A stretch of DNA of 64,000 nucleotides from Pseudoalteromonas byunsanensis (GTDB lineage: Bacteria > Pseudomonadota > Gammaproteobacteria > Enterobacterales > Alteromonadaceae): NCBI RefSeq assembly GCF_001854475.1, contig NZ_MNAN01000035.1:427247-491246 (forward strand), in the 5' to 3' direction. The notes beneath the pieces were generated by a model. That model did no database searches. It had not been told where the DNA came from and saw only the letters and a program-made list of their open reading frames with translations. Numbering within the stretch: the first letter of the stretch is position 1; every line of letters starts with the position of its first letter. This document shows, piece after piece, positions 50,845 to 58,705 of this stretch. Made by a program: the position numbers and the translations under genes.

Positions 50845-52154
50845 TCATTCGTTGTCATAAAAGCAAGTTTGTTTTTAGAAAATGCAAATGAAAAACATGA
50901 TCCTTCACCCAAAGTACTTGATATTTCGAGCGTAGAATCATGACGTGTAAGAACATGCTTGGTAATTGCAAGACCTAGACCTGAACCTCCGGTTTTACGA
51001 CTTCGGGCTTTGTCTACCCGATAAAAACGTTCGGTAAGTCGGTGAATATGCTCAGGCGCAATACCATCACCATTATCAATCACCGAGAACCTTGGCTTGC
51101 CATCTTTATCATATTGCCAGTTTACCTCCACATGACCATTTGACTTGGTGTAATGGATAGCATTGAAAACTAGGTTAGAAAACGCGCTCCGCAGTTCATC
51201 CGCTGCACCAACGATATCCAATGATTTGTCTACGTTGAAGGTAAGTTGATGATGCTTATCCTGATTGAGTGATTTCGCTTCTGTTTCGATCAGCGATAGC
51301 ATGGCTGGTACATCGACAGGTTTGTCTTTATCTTGTTTACGCGCACTCTCTATGCGTGACAACGACAACAATTGATTTACTAAGCTATCCATGCGCTTAC
51401 ATTGTTCAATCATCGTAAAATGTGCTTTATTCCACATACTAGGAGGCGGAAGATTGTCACTATCTAGCATTTCAAGGTAGCCCGTGATGACGGTCAAAGG
51501 TGTTCTTAGTTCATGTGAAACATTGGCGACAAAATCTTTACGCATTTGCTCCAGCTGCTTTAATCGCGTGATGTCGCGCACAACCATCATTAACTGCTCG
51601 GCATAGGGCATAACCCTAAATTCTAAAATTTGCTCACTGACATGCCCGGAGTCGAGTTCAAGCGGCTCATCGAACTTTTGGCCTTGCATGTACTTTACGA
51701 ACTTGGGATCACGGATCAGATTATCTAATCGCTGTCCGTGATCTGTTGGCCACTGTAGGCCAAGTACTTTTAGCGCTAACTGATTACACCAAACAATACT
51801 TAAATCTTGTTGTAATACTACCACTGCATCAGGCACCGCTTCAGCGCCCTCTCGGAAACGACGTATCAATTCCGCCAATTCATTGCGCTTTTTGCGGTTT
51901 CGGTGCTGTAAATGATAGATCCCTTCAAAGATTTGTTCCCACGCCCCTTCACCTTCTGGAGGGTTAAAGCTGCGCTGGTTGAGCAACCAATCGCTGAGAC
52001 GATAAAGCTGATGATAATGCCATAATAACAATGATATTGAGCCAATGAATAGCAGAACAAATGGCGCTCCGATCAGAATACCAATCAAAGTTAAGGGCAA
52101 AAAATACAAAAACAGGCGTTTAAACAACGCCTGTTTATTTATCACTCGGTACAT
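50823..52154 (-). CDS. phoR: Phosphate regulon sensor kinase PhoR
   Basis: PhoR is the membrane sensor kinase for phosphate limitation. The 443-residue protein has two close N-terminal membrane spans (LFLYFLPLTLIGILIGAPFVLLFIG), a charged linker and a PAS domain (AVPDAVVVLQQDLSIVWCNQLALK). The H-box is VANVSHELRTPLTVITGYLEML and the ATPase domain has NLVFNAIHYT, DNGDGIAPEH and GSGLGLAITKHV. Length matches (431 in E. coli). It follows phoB by 36 bp. Its last codons contain part of the pstS Pho box. Confidence 0.97.
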   Translation of the reverse strand: MYRVINKQALFKRLFLYFLPLTLIGILIGAPFVLLFIGSISLLLWHYHQLYRLSDWLLNQRSFNPPEGEGAWEQIFEGIYHLQHRNRKKRNELAELIRRFREGAEAVPDAVVVLQQDLSIVWCNQLALKVLGLQWPTDHGQRLDNLIRDPKFVKYMQGQKFDEPLELDSGHVSEQILEFRVMPYAEQLMMVVRDITRLKQLEQMRKDFVANVSHELRTPLTVITGYLEMLDSDNLPPPSMWNKAHFTMIEQCKRMDSLVNQLLSLSRIESARKQDKDKPVDVPAMLSLIETEAKSLNQDKHHQLTFNVDKSLDIVGAADELRSAFSNLVFNAIHYTKSNGHVEVNWQYDKDGKPRFSVIDNGDGIAPEHIHRLTERFYRVDKARSRKTGGSGLGLAITKHVLTRHDSTLEISSTLGEGSCFSFAFSKNKLAFMTTNESHKTVI

Positions 52155-52190
52155 ATATGATTGTATCCCAACACTACTAGGCTAGCGTGT

Positions 52191-52880
52191 TTATAGCTTA
52201 CTAGAAAAACGGTAGCCAGCTCCACGTACCGTTTGTACTAACCTGTCATGGCCTAACGGTGCAATAGCTTTGCGTAAACGACGAATGTGCACATCCACCG
52301 TTCTGTCTTCAACGTACACGTTGGTTCCCCAAACATGATCTAACAATTGCTCACGACTGTAAACGCGTTCAGGGTGTGTCATAAAGAAGTGTAATAAGCG
52401 AAATTCTGTTGGACCCATATCCAGTTCACTACCGGCAGAGGTTACTCGATGCGAAATAGGATCTAGACGTAAGCCATGCACTTCAATCGCCTCTTCCAGT
52501 GATGTTGGCGATACACGACGGATCACAGCTTTGATCCTTGCCATCAGCTCTTTGGGCGAGAAAGGTTTAGTAACATAGTCATCTGCACCAACTTCTAGTC
52601 CCTTAACTTTATCTTCTTCTTCTCCACGAGCGGTTAGCATGATGATAGGGATCTGGCGAGTATACTCACTTTGCTTAAACTTTTTCGCAATTTGAATACC
52701 GCTGCCACCAGGTAGCATCCAGTCGAGTAAAACCATATCAGGATAAGGTTCAACCATCGCGGCGATAGCCGAATCATAATCCTCAGCTTCAATTGCTTGA
52801 AAGCCATTTTGCTCTAAAACAAATACCAGCATTTCTCTGATAGGTGCTTCATCATCAACTACAAGTACTTTACGTGACAT
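52191..52880 (-). CDS. phoB: Phosphate regulon response regulator PhoB
   Basis: PhoB activates phosphate starvation genes at Pho boxes. The 229-residue protein has the receiver start RKVLVVDDEAPIREMLVFVLEQNGF, the phospho-acceptor in VLLDWMLPGGSG near residue 54, and the winged helix with TEFRLLHFFMTHPERVYSREQLLDHVWG and RLVQTVRGAGYRFS. The start at 52880 (MSRKVLVV) gives exactly the E. coli length; an in-frame ATG at 52916 would add 12 residues. A Pho box upstream implies autoregulation. phoR follows. Confidence 0.97.
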   Translation of the reverse strand: MSRKVLVVDDEAPIREMLVFVLEQNGFQAIEAEDYDSAIAAMVEPYPDMVLLDWMLPGGSGIQIAKKFKQSEYTRQIPIIMLTARGEEEDKVKGLEVGADDYVTKPFSPKELMARIKAVIRRVSPTSLEEAIEVHGLRLDPISHRVTSAGSELDMGPTEFRLLHFFMTHPERVYSREQLLDHVWGTNVYVEDRTVDVHIRRLRKAIAPLGHDRLVQTVRGAGYRFSSKL

Positions 52881-52930
52881 CCCAATGTTCTCTTTCATTA
52901 CCGAAGTTGTTGTCATTATTATGACTTAGT

Positions 52931-52948
52931 GTGACAGTTTTATGAAAC
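52931..52948 (-). promoter_or_regulatory. Pho box of phoBR
   Basis: On the minus strand GTTTCATAAAACTGTCAC matches the E. coli Pho box CTGTCATAWAWCTGTCAY at 16 of 18 positions. It lies about 50 bp before the phoB start and is followed by CATAAT as a possible -10. This supports PhoB control of its own operon. Confidence 0.75.
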
Positions 52949-53058
52949 TGTATCTCGGAATTAAAAAAGCCCACAAAAAAACACGATATTATTTTTATCG
53001 CGCAATTTTTTGTAGACTATTGATGTTACGGGATTATTTAAATAAAAAGAATATTCAA

Positions 53059-54009
53059 CTAAAAATCGTAACGTAATGTCAGTGCCATATGTTCTTGGTC
53101 TGGTGTATTGTCTAAATTAAATTGTGAGTACCAAATATACATACGTGCTTGCTTAGACAGGCTTTTTTCAACACCTAACGATGTCGCGTTGCCCGCTTCT
53201 GCAAGCTTTCCGCTAGCACCGTCCGAATCTTGATATTGAGCCAATAATTTATAACTATCAATTTTATATGAAGCACTGACCATATAGCTATCGACTTTAT
53301 CGTCATTATCTATCTTCTCACTTTGTTGATACATACCACCCAAAGTGGCATTACCGACCCGCCCTTGCACCGTTACACGATTGATGTCTTGACCTGCTAC
53401 TTCGCTATCATGAGCGACACTAATGTAAATGGGTGTTTTTTTCAATTTGCTGTCACCATACATACCCGCCACAGAAATACCCGACTCGCCTTTTTGTTTA
53501 CTGTTATCTTCTGCTATATAACTGACCACAAATTTCAAGTGGTTCAACTCAGGAGTGGTGTATTGAATGGTATCACCGAGGCGGTTTTCTCCAGCAAAAA
53601 GTACTTTAATATCAGCTTCAAAGTCATTCATCATATCTATACTACCCTGCGACTTTTTGACAGCTGTATCGTCCCGACCAATCAAAACTTGCCCAAAACT
53701 ACCTTTAACTCCTACATACTGAGAGCGAGCAGTAATATTTTCGCCATTTTTGCCATCTTTATCGTTATCGGCTGGATTCACTTCAAATTCGTACTTGAAA
53801 AAGGCCTCAAGTCCATCACTTACCTGTGCCTGCCCTTTTACACCCAATCTAGATGCATAACTTTCAATGCTCGTTTGAGAGTCATCCGCAATGTCGCTAT
53901 ACTGAACTCCAGCATGCACTCGACCATACACTTTCATTTCTTCTGCGCCAACAAAGCCAGAAGCAATCAGCAGTAATGAACCTAAAGTTGTTAACTTATT
54001 TATTTTCAT
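53059..54009 (-). CDS. Gram-negative outer membrane porin
   Basis: A 316-residue trimeric-type general porin. It has a signal peptide (MKINKLTTLGSLLLIASGFVGA) then KVYGRVHAGVQYSD. Alternating beta-strand segments follow, with GVKGSFGQVLIGRDDTAVK (the L3/strand region typical of porin family 4) and a C-terminal strand ending in Phe (EHMALTLRYDF), the BAM recognition signal. The start is the ATG at 54009; an in-frame ATG at 54066 would precede the signal with polar residues. It lies downstream of the iteron region and upstream of phoB on the same strand. Phosphate control is possible but I see no Pho box before it. Confidence 0.93.
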   Translation of the reverse strand: MKINKLTTLGSLLLIASGFVGAEEMKVYGRVHAGVQYSDIADDSQTSIESYASRLGVKGQAQVSDGLEAFFKYEFEVNPADNDKDGKNGENITARSQYVGVKGSFGQVLIGRDDTAVKKSQGSIDMMNDFEADIKVLFAGENRLGDTIQYTTPELNHLKFVVSYIAEDNSKQKGESGISVAGMYGDSKLKKTPIYISVAHDSEVAGQDINRVTVQGRVGNATLGGMYQQSEKIDNDDKVDSYMVSASYKIDSYKLLAQYQDSDGASGKLAEAGNATSLGVEKSLSKQARMYIWYSQFNLDNTPDQEHMALTLRYDF

Positions 54010-54127
54010 TTTTAGCGCAGCCTTAGTCAATTGTGGTAGTTCTGATCCCTGAACTGATGGGCTCATTGTTACGAACTGTAATATAAAAATTAGCTGCTAA
54101 TCATAGGAGATCAAGAAATATGTCTAC

Positions 54128-54380
54128 TTGGGATCAAATTTGTACTAAGTAGAGAGTTTGGGATCAAAATCTTACCAACCCGATCCCATTTCGGATCAAT
54201 ATTTTACTAGCATAACTCGCAGAATTACCTTTATAACCATCAAATTAGCTATTTATTGTGCAAATATAGCTGTCACAACGATCATATCTTATAGAGCTAG
54301 TAAAAAACTGATCCAAAGCAATGAATAGCACTAACATATTGATCTTTAAATATGATCGGGTAGTAAAATAGTGATCCAAA
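54128..54380. repeat. Dyad-symmetric array of six 20-bp iterons
   Basis: Three direct copies of a motif like TTNGGATCAAWATTTTACTA start at 54128, 54158 and 54190. Three inverted copies occupy 54298-54317, 54329-54348 (degenerate) and 54361-54380. Steps are 30, 32 / 31, 32 bp, close to three helical turns. The arms enclose an 88-bp A/T-rich centre without repeats. Each copy contains GATC. L1 is also bracketed by TCTACTT/AAGTAGA. It could be a large operator, or a small non-autonomous transposon with multi-site ends (as in Tn7- or IS21-like elements). No target duplication was found. Confidence 0.8.
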
Positions 54381-54404
54381 AAAAAGCCTCTAAATGAGGC
54401 TTTT
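54377..54404 (-). terminator. fba terminator
   Basis: A 9-bp stem AAAAGCCTC / GAGGCTTTT with loop TAAAT on the plus strand; read on the minus strand it ends in eight T. It closes the epd-pgk-fba group 24 bp after the fba stop and abuts the last iteron. Confidence 0.88.
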
Positions 54405-54428
54405 CTTAACTAAAAATAGACTTAGTTA

Positions 54429-55493
54429 TTATTTGATCTGAGCGTTTAGCTCACCTGATAGATACTTTAAGTGCATATCATCTAGAGAGATAGGCTTGAT
54501 CTTACTAGCATTACCAGCAGTACCAAATGCTTCATAACGATCAATACAGATCTCGGTCATTGCTTTAGTCGCTTCGGCTAAGAACTTACGAGGATCGAAG
54601 TTAGCAGGGTTATGAGCTAGATGGCGACGAATAGCACCAGTTGATGCCAAACGTAGATCCGTATCAATATTAACCTTACGAACGCCGTGTTTGATCCCTT
54701 CAACAATCTGTTCAACTGGTACGCCGTACGTTTCTGGGATTTCACCACCATATTCGTTGATCACAGCTAACCAATCTTGCGGTACTGAAGACGAACCATG
54801 CATTACCAAGTGTGTATTTGGAATTCGCGCATGAATTTCTTTAATGCGGTTGATAGCCAAAATATCACCCGTTGGTGGACGAGTAAATTTATACGCACCA
54901 TGTGATGTACCGCATGCAATAGCAAGTGCATCTACACCTGTTTTACTTACAAAGTCAGCAGCCTCTTCAGGGTCTGTTAACAGCTGATCGTGAGTAAGCT
55001 TACCCACAGCGCCGATGCCATCTTCCTCTCCAGCTTCACCTGTTTCTAAAGAACCCAACACACCAAGTTCACCTTCTACAGAAACACCACAAGCATGGGC
55101 CATTTCTACAGTGCGACGTGTAACATCAACATTGTATTCATAGCTTGATGGCGTTTTGCCATCGTCAAGCAAAGAGCCATCCATCATTACTGATGAGAAT
55201 CCCAATTGAATTGAACGTTGACACACGGCCGGAGATGTACCGTGGTCTTGATGCATAACTACTGGAATGTGTGGCCACTCTTCAATAGCTGCAAGGATCA
55301 TGTGGCGAATAAACGGTGCGCCAGCATAAGCACGAGCACCCGCAGAACCTTGTACAATCACAGGGCTGTTAGTTTTGTCAGCCGCTTCCATGATCGCGCG
55401 CATTTGTTCCTGGTTGTTTACGTTAAAAGCTGGAACTCCATAACCATGCTCAGCAGCATGATCTAGAAGTTGACGCATACTGATTAAAGCCAT
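54429..55493 (-). CDS. fba: Class II fructose-bisphosphate aldolase, Calvin subtype
   Basis: This zinc aldolase splits fructose-1,6-bisphosphate in glycolysis. The 354-residue protein begins ALISMRQLLDHAAEHGYGVPAFNVNN, characteristic of the Calvin-cycle (type B) subtype rather than the E. coli FbaA type. It has the zinc ligands in VMHQDHGTSP and VEGELGVLGSLE, HLVMHGSSSVP, and KVNIDTDLRLA with the substrate-binding NxD. Full length for the subtype (about 347-354). It lies 143 bp downstream of pgk and is last in the glycolytic group. Confidence 0.96.
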   Translation of the reverse strand: MALISMRQLLDHAAEHGYGVPAFNVNNQEQMRAIMEAADKTNSPVIVQGSAGARAYAGAPFIRHMILAAIEEWPHIPVVMHQDHGTSPAVCQRSIQLGFSSVMMDGSLLDDGKTPSSYEYNVDVTRRTVEMAHACGVSVEGELGVLGSLETGEAGEEDGIGAVGKLTHDQLLTDPEEAADFVSKTGVDALAIACGTSHGAYKFTRPPTGDILAINRIKEIHARIPNTHLVMHGSSSVPQDWLAVINEYGGEIPETYGVPVEQIVEGIKHGVRKVNIDTDLRLASTGAIRRHLAHNPANFDPRKFLAEATKAMTEICIDRYEAFGTAGNASKIKPISLDDMHLKYLSGELNAQIK

Positions 55494-55610
55494 AATGCTT
55501 TCTCCAATAGTCGATAGCTTGTCGCTATCTTGTTTGAACGGGATAAGTTGTATGTAGCCTAAGCTACGAATATTTGTTCATATCTAAGTGAGAGTGATAT
55601 AAACAAATAA

Positions 55611-55628
55611 GGCCAGCTAACGCTGGCC
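55611..55628 (-). terminator. Hairpin between pgk and fba
   Basis: A perfect 7-bp GC-rich stem GGCCAGC / GCTGGCC with loop TAAC lies 8 bp after the pgk stop. The minus-strand tail is TTATTTG, weak for termination, so it may attenuate read-through into fba or stabilise the pgk mRNA end. Confidence 0.5.
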
Positions 55629-55636
55629 CATAAAAA

Positions 55637-56815
55637 TTAAACGTTTGCTCTTTTCTCAAGCATAGCTACTGCCGGTAGTTTTTTCCCTTCTAAAAACTCC
55701 AAAAAGGCGCCACCACCAGTAGAAATATAAGAAATATCACCTGCCACGCCATATTTGTCGATCGCCGCTAACGTATCGCCACCGCCGGCAATAGAAAACG
55801 CGCTAGATTTAGCAATAGCATTTGCAATAGCTTCAGTACCATTACCAAATTGATCAAACTCGAATACACCAACAGGTCCATTCCAAACTACCGTACCTGC
55901 TTTTTCGATAATCTTAGCTAGCGTATTTGCAGTCTCAGGGCCAATATCAAAGATCATATCTTCATCTGTGATTTCATTCACATTTTTTATCGTTGCCACA
56001 GCGGATTCAGAAAACTCAGAACCGACAACCACATCTGTAGGCACAGGAATGTCACCATTGTTCGCGCGAGCTGCATCTGTTAATTTATTCGCTTCTGCGA
56101 TTAAATCTTTTTCGTATAGAGACTTACCAACTGGATATCCAGCCGCAGCGATGAAAGTATTAGCAATACCGCCACCCGCTACAAGTTGGTCAACGACTGT
56201 TGACAGCGAGTCTAGTACTGTTAGTTTAGTCGATACTTTTGAACCACCCACAATCGCCACCAAAGGACGAGCTGGGTTATCTAGCGCTTTACCCAGAGCA
56301 TCAAGCTCTGCGGCTAATAACGGACCTGCACACGCGATCGGAGCGAATAAACCCACACCATGTGTTGAAGCCTGCGCTCTATGTGCAGTACCAAAGGCAT
56401 CCATCACATAGACATCACACAATGCAGCCAATTGCTTAGCTAACGTTTCGTCATCTTTCTTCTCGCCAACATTAAAGCGAACATTCTCAAAAACAACGAC
56501 TTCATTGTCTGCAACTTCTACACCATCCAGATAGTCTGTTACCAAGCGAACATTTTGCGTCAAAGCATCATTCAAGTAATCAACAACTGGCTGCATAGAA
56601 TATTGTGCATCATACTCTCCTTCCGTTGGACGGCCCAAGTGCGACATCACCATCACTTTAGCACCCTTCTCAAGCGCAAGCTTGATGGTAGGTAACGATG
56701 CGCGAATGCGTGCATCAGAGGTCACTTTGCCCTCTTTAACAGGCACGTTCAAATCTTCACGGATTAATACGCGCTTGCCGCTTAAATCTAAATCAGTCAT
56801 TTTAATGACAGACAT
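55637..56815 (-). CDS. pgk: Phosphoglycerate kinase
   Basis: Pgk makes ATP from 1,3-bisphosphoglycerate. The 392-residue protein starts MSVIKMTDLDLSGKRVLIREDLNVP and has the substrate loops DARIRASLPTI and SHLGRPTEGEYD. The nucleotide site includes VAIVGGSKVSTKL and the C-terminal GGGDTLAAIDKYG. The ATG at 56815 is preceded by AAGGAG at 7 bases and matches the E. coli start; an in-frame ATG at 56830 would precede that ribosome binding site. Length is close to E. coli (387). It follows epd by 40 bp. Confidence 0.98.
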   Translation of the reverse strand: MSVIKMTDLDLSGKRVLIREDLNVPVKEGKVTSDARIRASLPTIKLALEKGAKVMVMSHLGRPTEGEYDAQYSMQPVVDYLNDALTQNVRLVTDYLDGVEVADNEVVVFENVRFNVGEKKDDETLAKQLAALCDVYVMDAFGTAHRAQASTHGVGLFAPIACAGPLLAAELDALGKALDNPARPLVAIVGGSKVSTKLTVLDSLSTVVDQLVAGGGIANTFIAAAGYPVGKSLYEKDLIAEANKLTDAARANNGDIPVPTDVVVGSEFSESAVATIKNVNEITDEDMIFDIGPETANTLAKIIEKAGTVVWNGPVGVFEFDQFGNGTEAIANAIAKSSAFSIAGGGDTLAAIDKYGVAGDISYISTGGGAFLEFLEGKKLPAVAMLEKRANV

Positions 56816-56855
56816 GGACTTCTCCTTCATTATGATACTTCAATAATCAAATTAG

Positions 56856-57869
56856 TTATTTAGCAGCCATCATTGCCGCCGCTGTGTCGAGCATTCGATT
56901 CGCAAAACCCCACTCGTTGTCACACCACACTAATAATTTTACAAGTCGTTTATGGCTAACTCGTGTTTGTGTGCCATCTATGATACAGGAGTGTGAGTCA
57001 TGATTGAAATCAACCGAGACCAAAGGCTCTTCAGTATAACTCAAGATACCTTCTAAGCGCCCTGAGGCGGCTTGTTGTAATACCTGATTGACTCGAACTA
57101 AATCGACTTCGGCGTTTACTGTAACGCTTAAGTCCATAGCTGTAACATTGATGGTAGGGACACGCACCGCAATAGCCTCAAAACGGCTATGGAATTTGGG
57201 TAATATACGCTCAATACCTCGCGCCAGCTTAGTATCAACAGGGATAATTGATTGACTGGCTGCACGGGTACGTCTTAAGTCACTATGATATGCATCAATG
57301 ACTTGCTGATCATGCATTGAAGCGTGAATAGTTGTGATAGCCCCAGATTCTATTCCAAAAGCATCATCCAGCACCTTTATCACCGGTACGATACAGTTGG
57401 TCGTGCATGAACCATTAGATACTATGGTGTTTGAAGCGCGAAGCTCTTCATCATTAATACCATATACGATAGTCGCATCGACGTCAGCGTCCGCAGGTTG
57501 AGAAAACAGCACTTTTTTGGCACCAGCGTTTAAATGACGCTGAGCATCCTGACGAGAATGAAATACACCGGTACATTCAAGTACCACATCAACATCTAAT
57601 GCCTGCCACGGTAACAAACTGGGATCAGCCTCATTAAACAGTTGAATCGTGTCACCAGCAACATTTAAATACGGAGCTTGGTGGCTTACATCAAACGCAA
57701 AACGCCCATGAGAAGTATCATATTTTAAAAGGTGGGCAACGGCTTTAGGGTCTGCTAATTCATTGATAGCGACAACCTGAATTTCGTGCTGGCGTCCGGA
57801 CTCGTACAGCGCGCGTACTATGTTGCGACCGATACGACCAAAACCATTGATTGCCAGTTTGATTGCCAT
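56856..57869 (-). CDS. epd: Erythrose-4-phosphate dehydrogenase
   Basis: Epd oxidises erythrose-4-phosphate for pyridoxal phosphate synthesis and is a close relative of GAPDH. The 337-residue protein has the NAD motif INGFGRIGRNIVRALYESG, the catalytic Cys in SNGSCTTNCIVPVIKVLD and the C-terminal WCDNEWGFANRMLD. The choice of epd over gapA rests on position before pgk and fba and on features such as ASMHDQQVIDAYH (GAPDH has other residues here). Some GAPDH activity is possible. It is first in the operon. Confidence 0.9.
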   Translation of the reverse strand: MAIKLAINGFGRIGRNIVRALYESGRQHEIQVVAINELADPKAVAHLLKYDTSHGRFAFDVSHQAPYLNVAGDTIQLFNEADPSLLPWQALDVDVVLECTGVFHSRQDAQRHLNAGAKKVLFSQPADADVDATIVYGINDEELRASNTIVSNGSCTTNCIVPVIKVLDDAFGIESGAITTIHASMHDQQVIDAYHSDLRRTRAASQSIIPVDTKLARGIERILPKFHSRFEAIAVRVPTINVTAMDLSVTVNAEVDLVRVNQVLQQAASGRLEGILSYTEEPLVSVDFNHDSHSCIIDGTQTRVSHKRLVKLLVWCDNEWGFANRMLDTAAAMMAAK

Positions 57870-57929
57870 TAGATTGAGAATCCAGCTAAATGCGAATAAT
57901 TACAGGAGCTTTACTCCTAAGTTGGCGCT

Positions 57930-57958
57930 ATTGTAATCGACCGCGATTAAATGTGTAA
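57930..57958 (-). promoter_or_regulatory. Promoter of epd-pgk-fba
   Basis: On the minus strand TTACAC (57953-57958) and TACAAT (57930-57935) are 17 bp apart, about 60 bp before epd. The leader holds a small hairpin with arms AGGAG/CTCCT (57904-57918). The epd start itself has only a weak ribosome binding site. Confidence 0.55.
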
Positions 57959-58072
57959 GGGTAATGACAAACTTTTTTTATATACTGGTTTGAAATATGC
58001 CTTAGTGTCGATCTGATTCATGCTCTAAGACCGACTTGAGGCAATTTTAGCGCTGTAATAGCATGCGTTCGC

Positions 58073-58705
58073 TTAATGTAACAACCGCCCAAGTTTGAGC
58101 CGTTTTCCTGAACTAATGGCACTGACCTGTGCGAGCAAAAGTTCAGCGGTTGCCAAAGAGTCTGTTAGCGCATTGTGCACCGCATATTCTGGCAAGTGGT
58201 AGCGGTTACGACATATAGGTAAAGTTAAACTATGCGCCCCCAAAGGCACAGTGCTAGTCGCCAAACGACGCTTCTCAATAGCCATCGTATCTAGTATCGC
58301 CAATGGTTTTAAAGTGAAGTCATTACATCGACATACTTTTTTTAAAAAAGACCAATCAAGTTGCGCATTGTGGCACACCAGGATTTTGCCTTCTAACGCA
58401 GCAACCAAGCGTGTCAAAATCTGACTTATCAATTCACCTTGCTCGAGCATTTGTTCGTCTATGCCATGATATACTGGACTTTGCGATAGAGTGTGTACTT
58501 CCTTATTCAAATAATATTCAGCAGAGTCTAGACGAATTCTCCCTTGTTCAATTATCAACCATGCCGCGGAGACTATCTCATCTTTTTGGGCGTCTAGTCC
58601 GGTGAGTTCAAGATCAAGGACCACATATTGTGCGCCATTAAATTCAAGTTGTCGTAACTTCATTTGATGATAAAGCGTGCGCCACCAGCGAACAATCCAA
58701 TTCAT
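58073..58705 (-). CDS. DnaQ-like 3'-5' exonuclease
   Basis: A 210-residue DEDDh exonuclease. Exo I is VVLDLELTGLDAQKDEIVSAAW (Asp and Glu), Exo II is LVCHNAQLDWSFL, and Exo III is VHNALTDSLATAELL (His and Asp). It resembles the polymerase III epsilon subunit but lacks its C-terminal alpha-binding region. The N-terminus is basic and Trp-rich (MNWIVRWWRTLYHQMK). It overlaps the upstream CNMP/CBS/DUF294 gene by 4 bases, so the two are coupled. The pair recurs near actP and acetate-switch genes in related bacteria; the biochemical link is unknown. Confidence 0.9.
   Translation of the reverse strand: MNWIVRWWRTLYHQMKLRQLEFNGAQYVVLDLELTGLDAQKDEIVSAAWLIIEQGRIRLDSAEYYLNKEVHTLSQSPVYHGIDEQMLEQGELISQILTRLVAALEGKILVCHNAQLDWSFLKKVCRCNDFTLKPLAILDTMAIEKRRLATSTVPLGAHSLTLPICRNRYHLPEYAVHNALTDSLATAELLLAQVSAISSGKRLKLGRLLH

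Larger units (their letters stand above)
54010..54428. other. 419-bp gap porin / fba holding an iteron element
   Basis: No gene is seen. From left to right it holds the porin leader (54010-54120) with a 13-bp palindrome ATTAGCTGCTAAT (54089-54101), the six-iteron element (54128-54380), and the fba terminator (54377-54404). GATC occurs ten times between 54109 and 54375, far above the roughly one expected. Confidence 0.85.

Noticed and set aside
53323..53976. 217-residue plus-strand open frame
   Set aside because: It lies entirely antisense to the porin gene, has no ribosome binding site and encodes no recognisable domain.
54128..54380. The iteron element as a CRISPR or a replication origin
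   Set aside because: Copies are in two orientations with 10-12 bp gaps, unlike CRISPR; no DnaA boxes, AT-rich 13-mers or replication genes are nearby.
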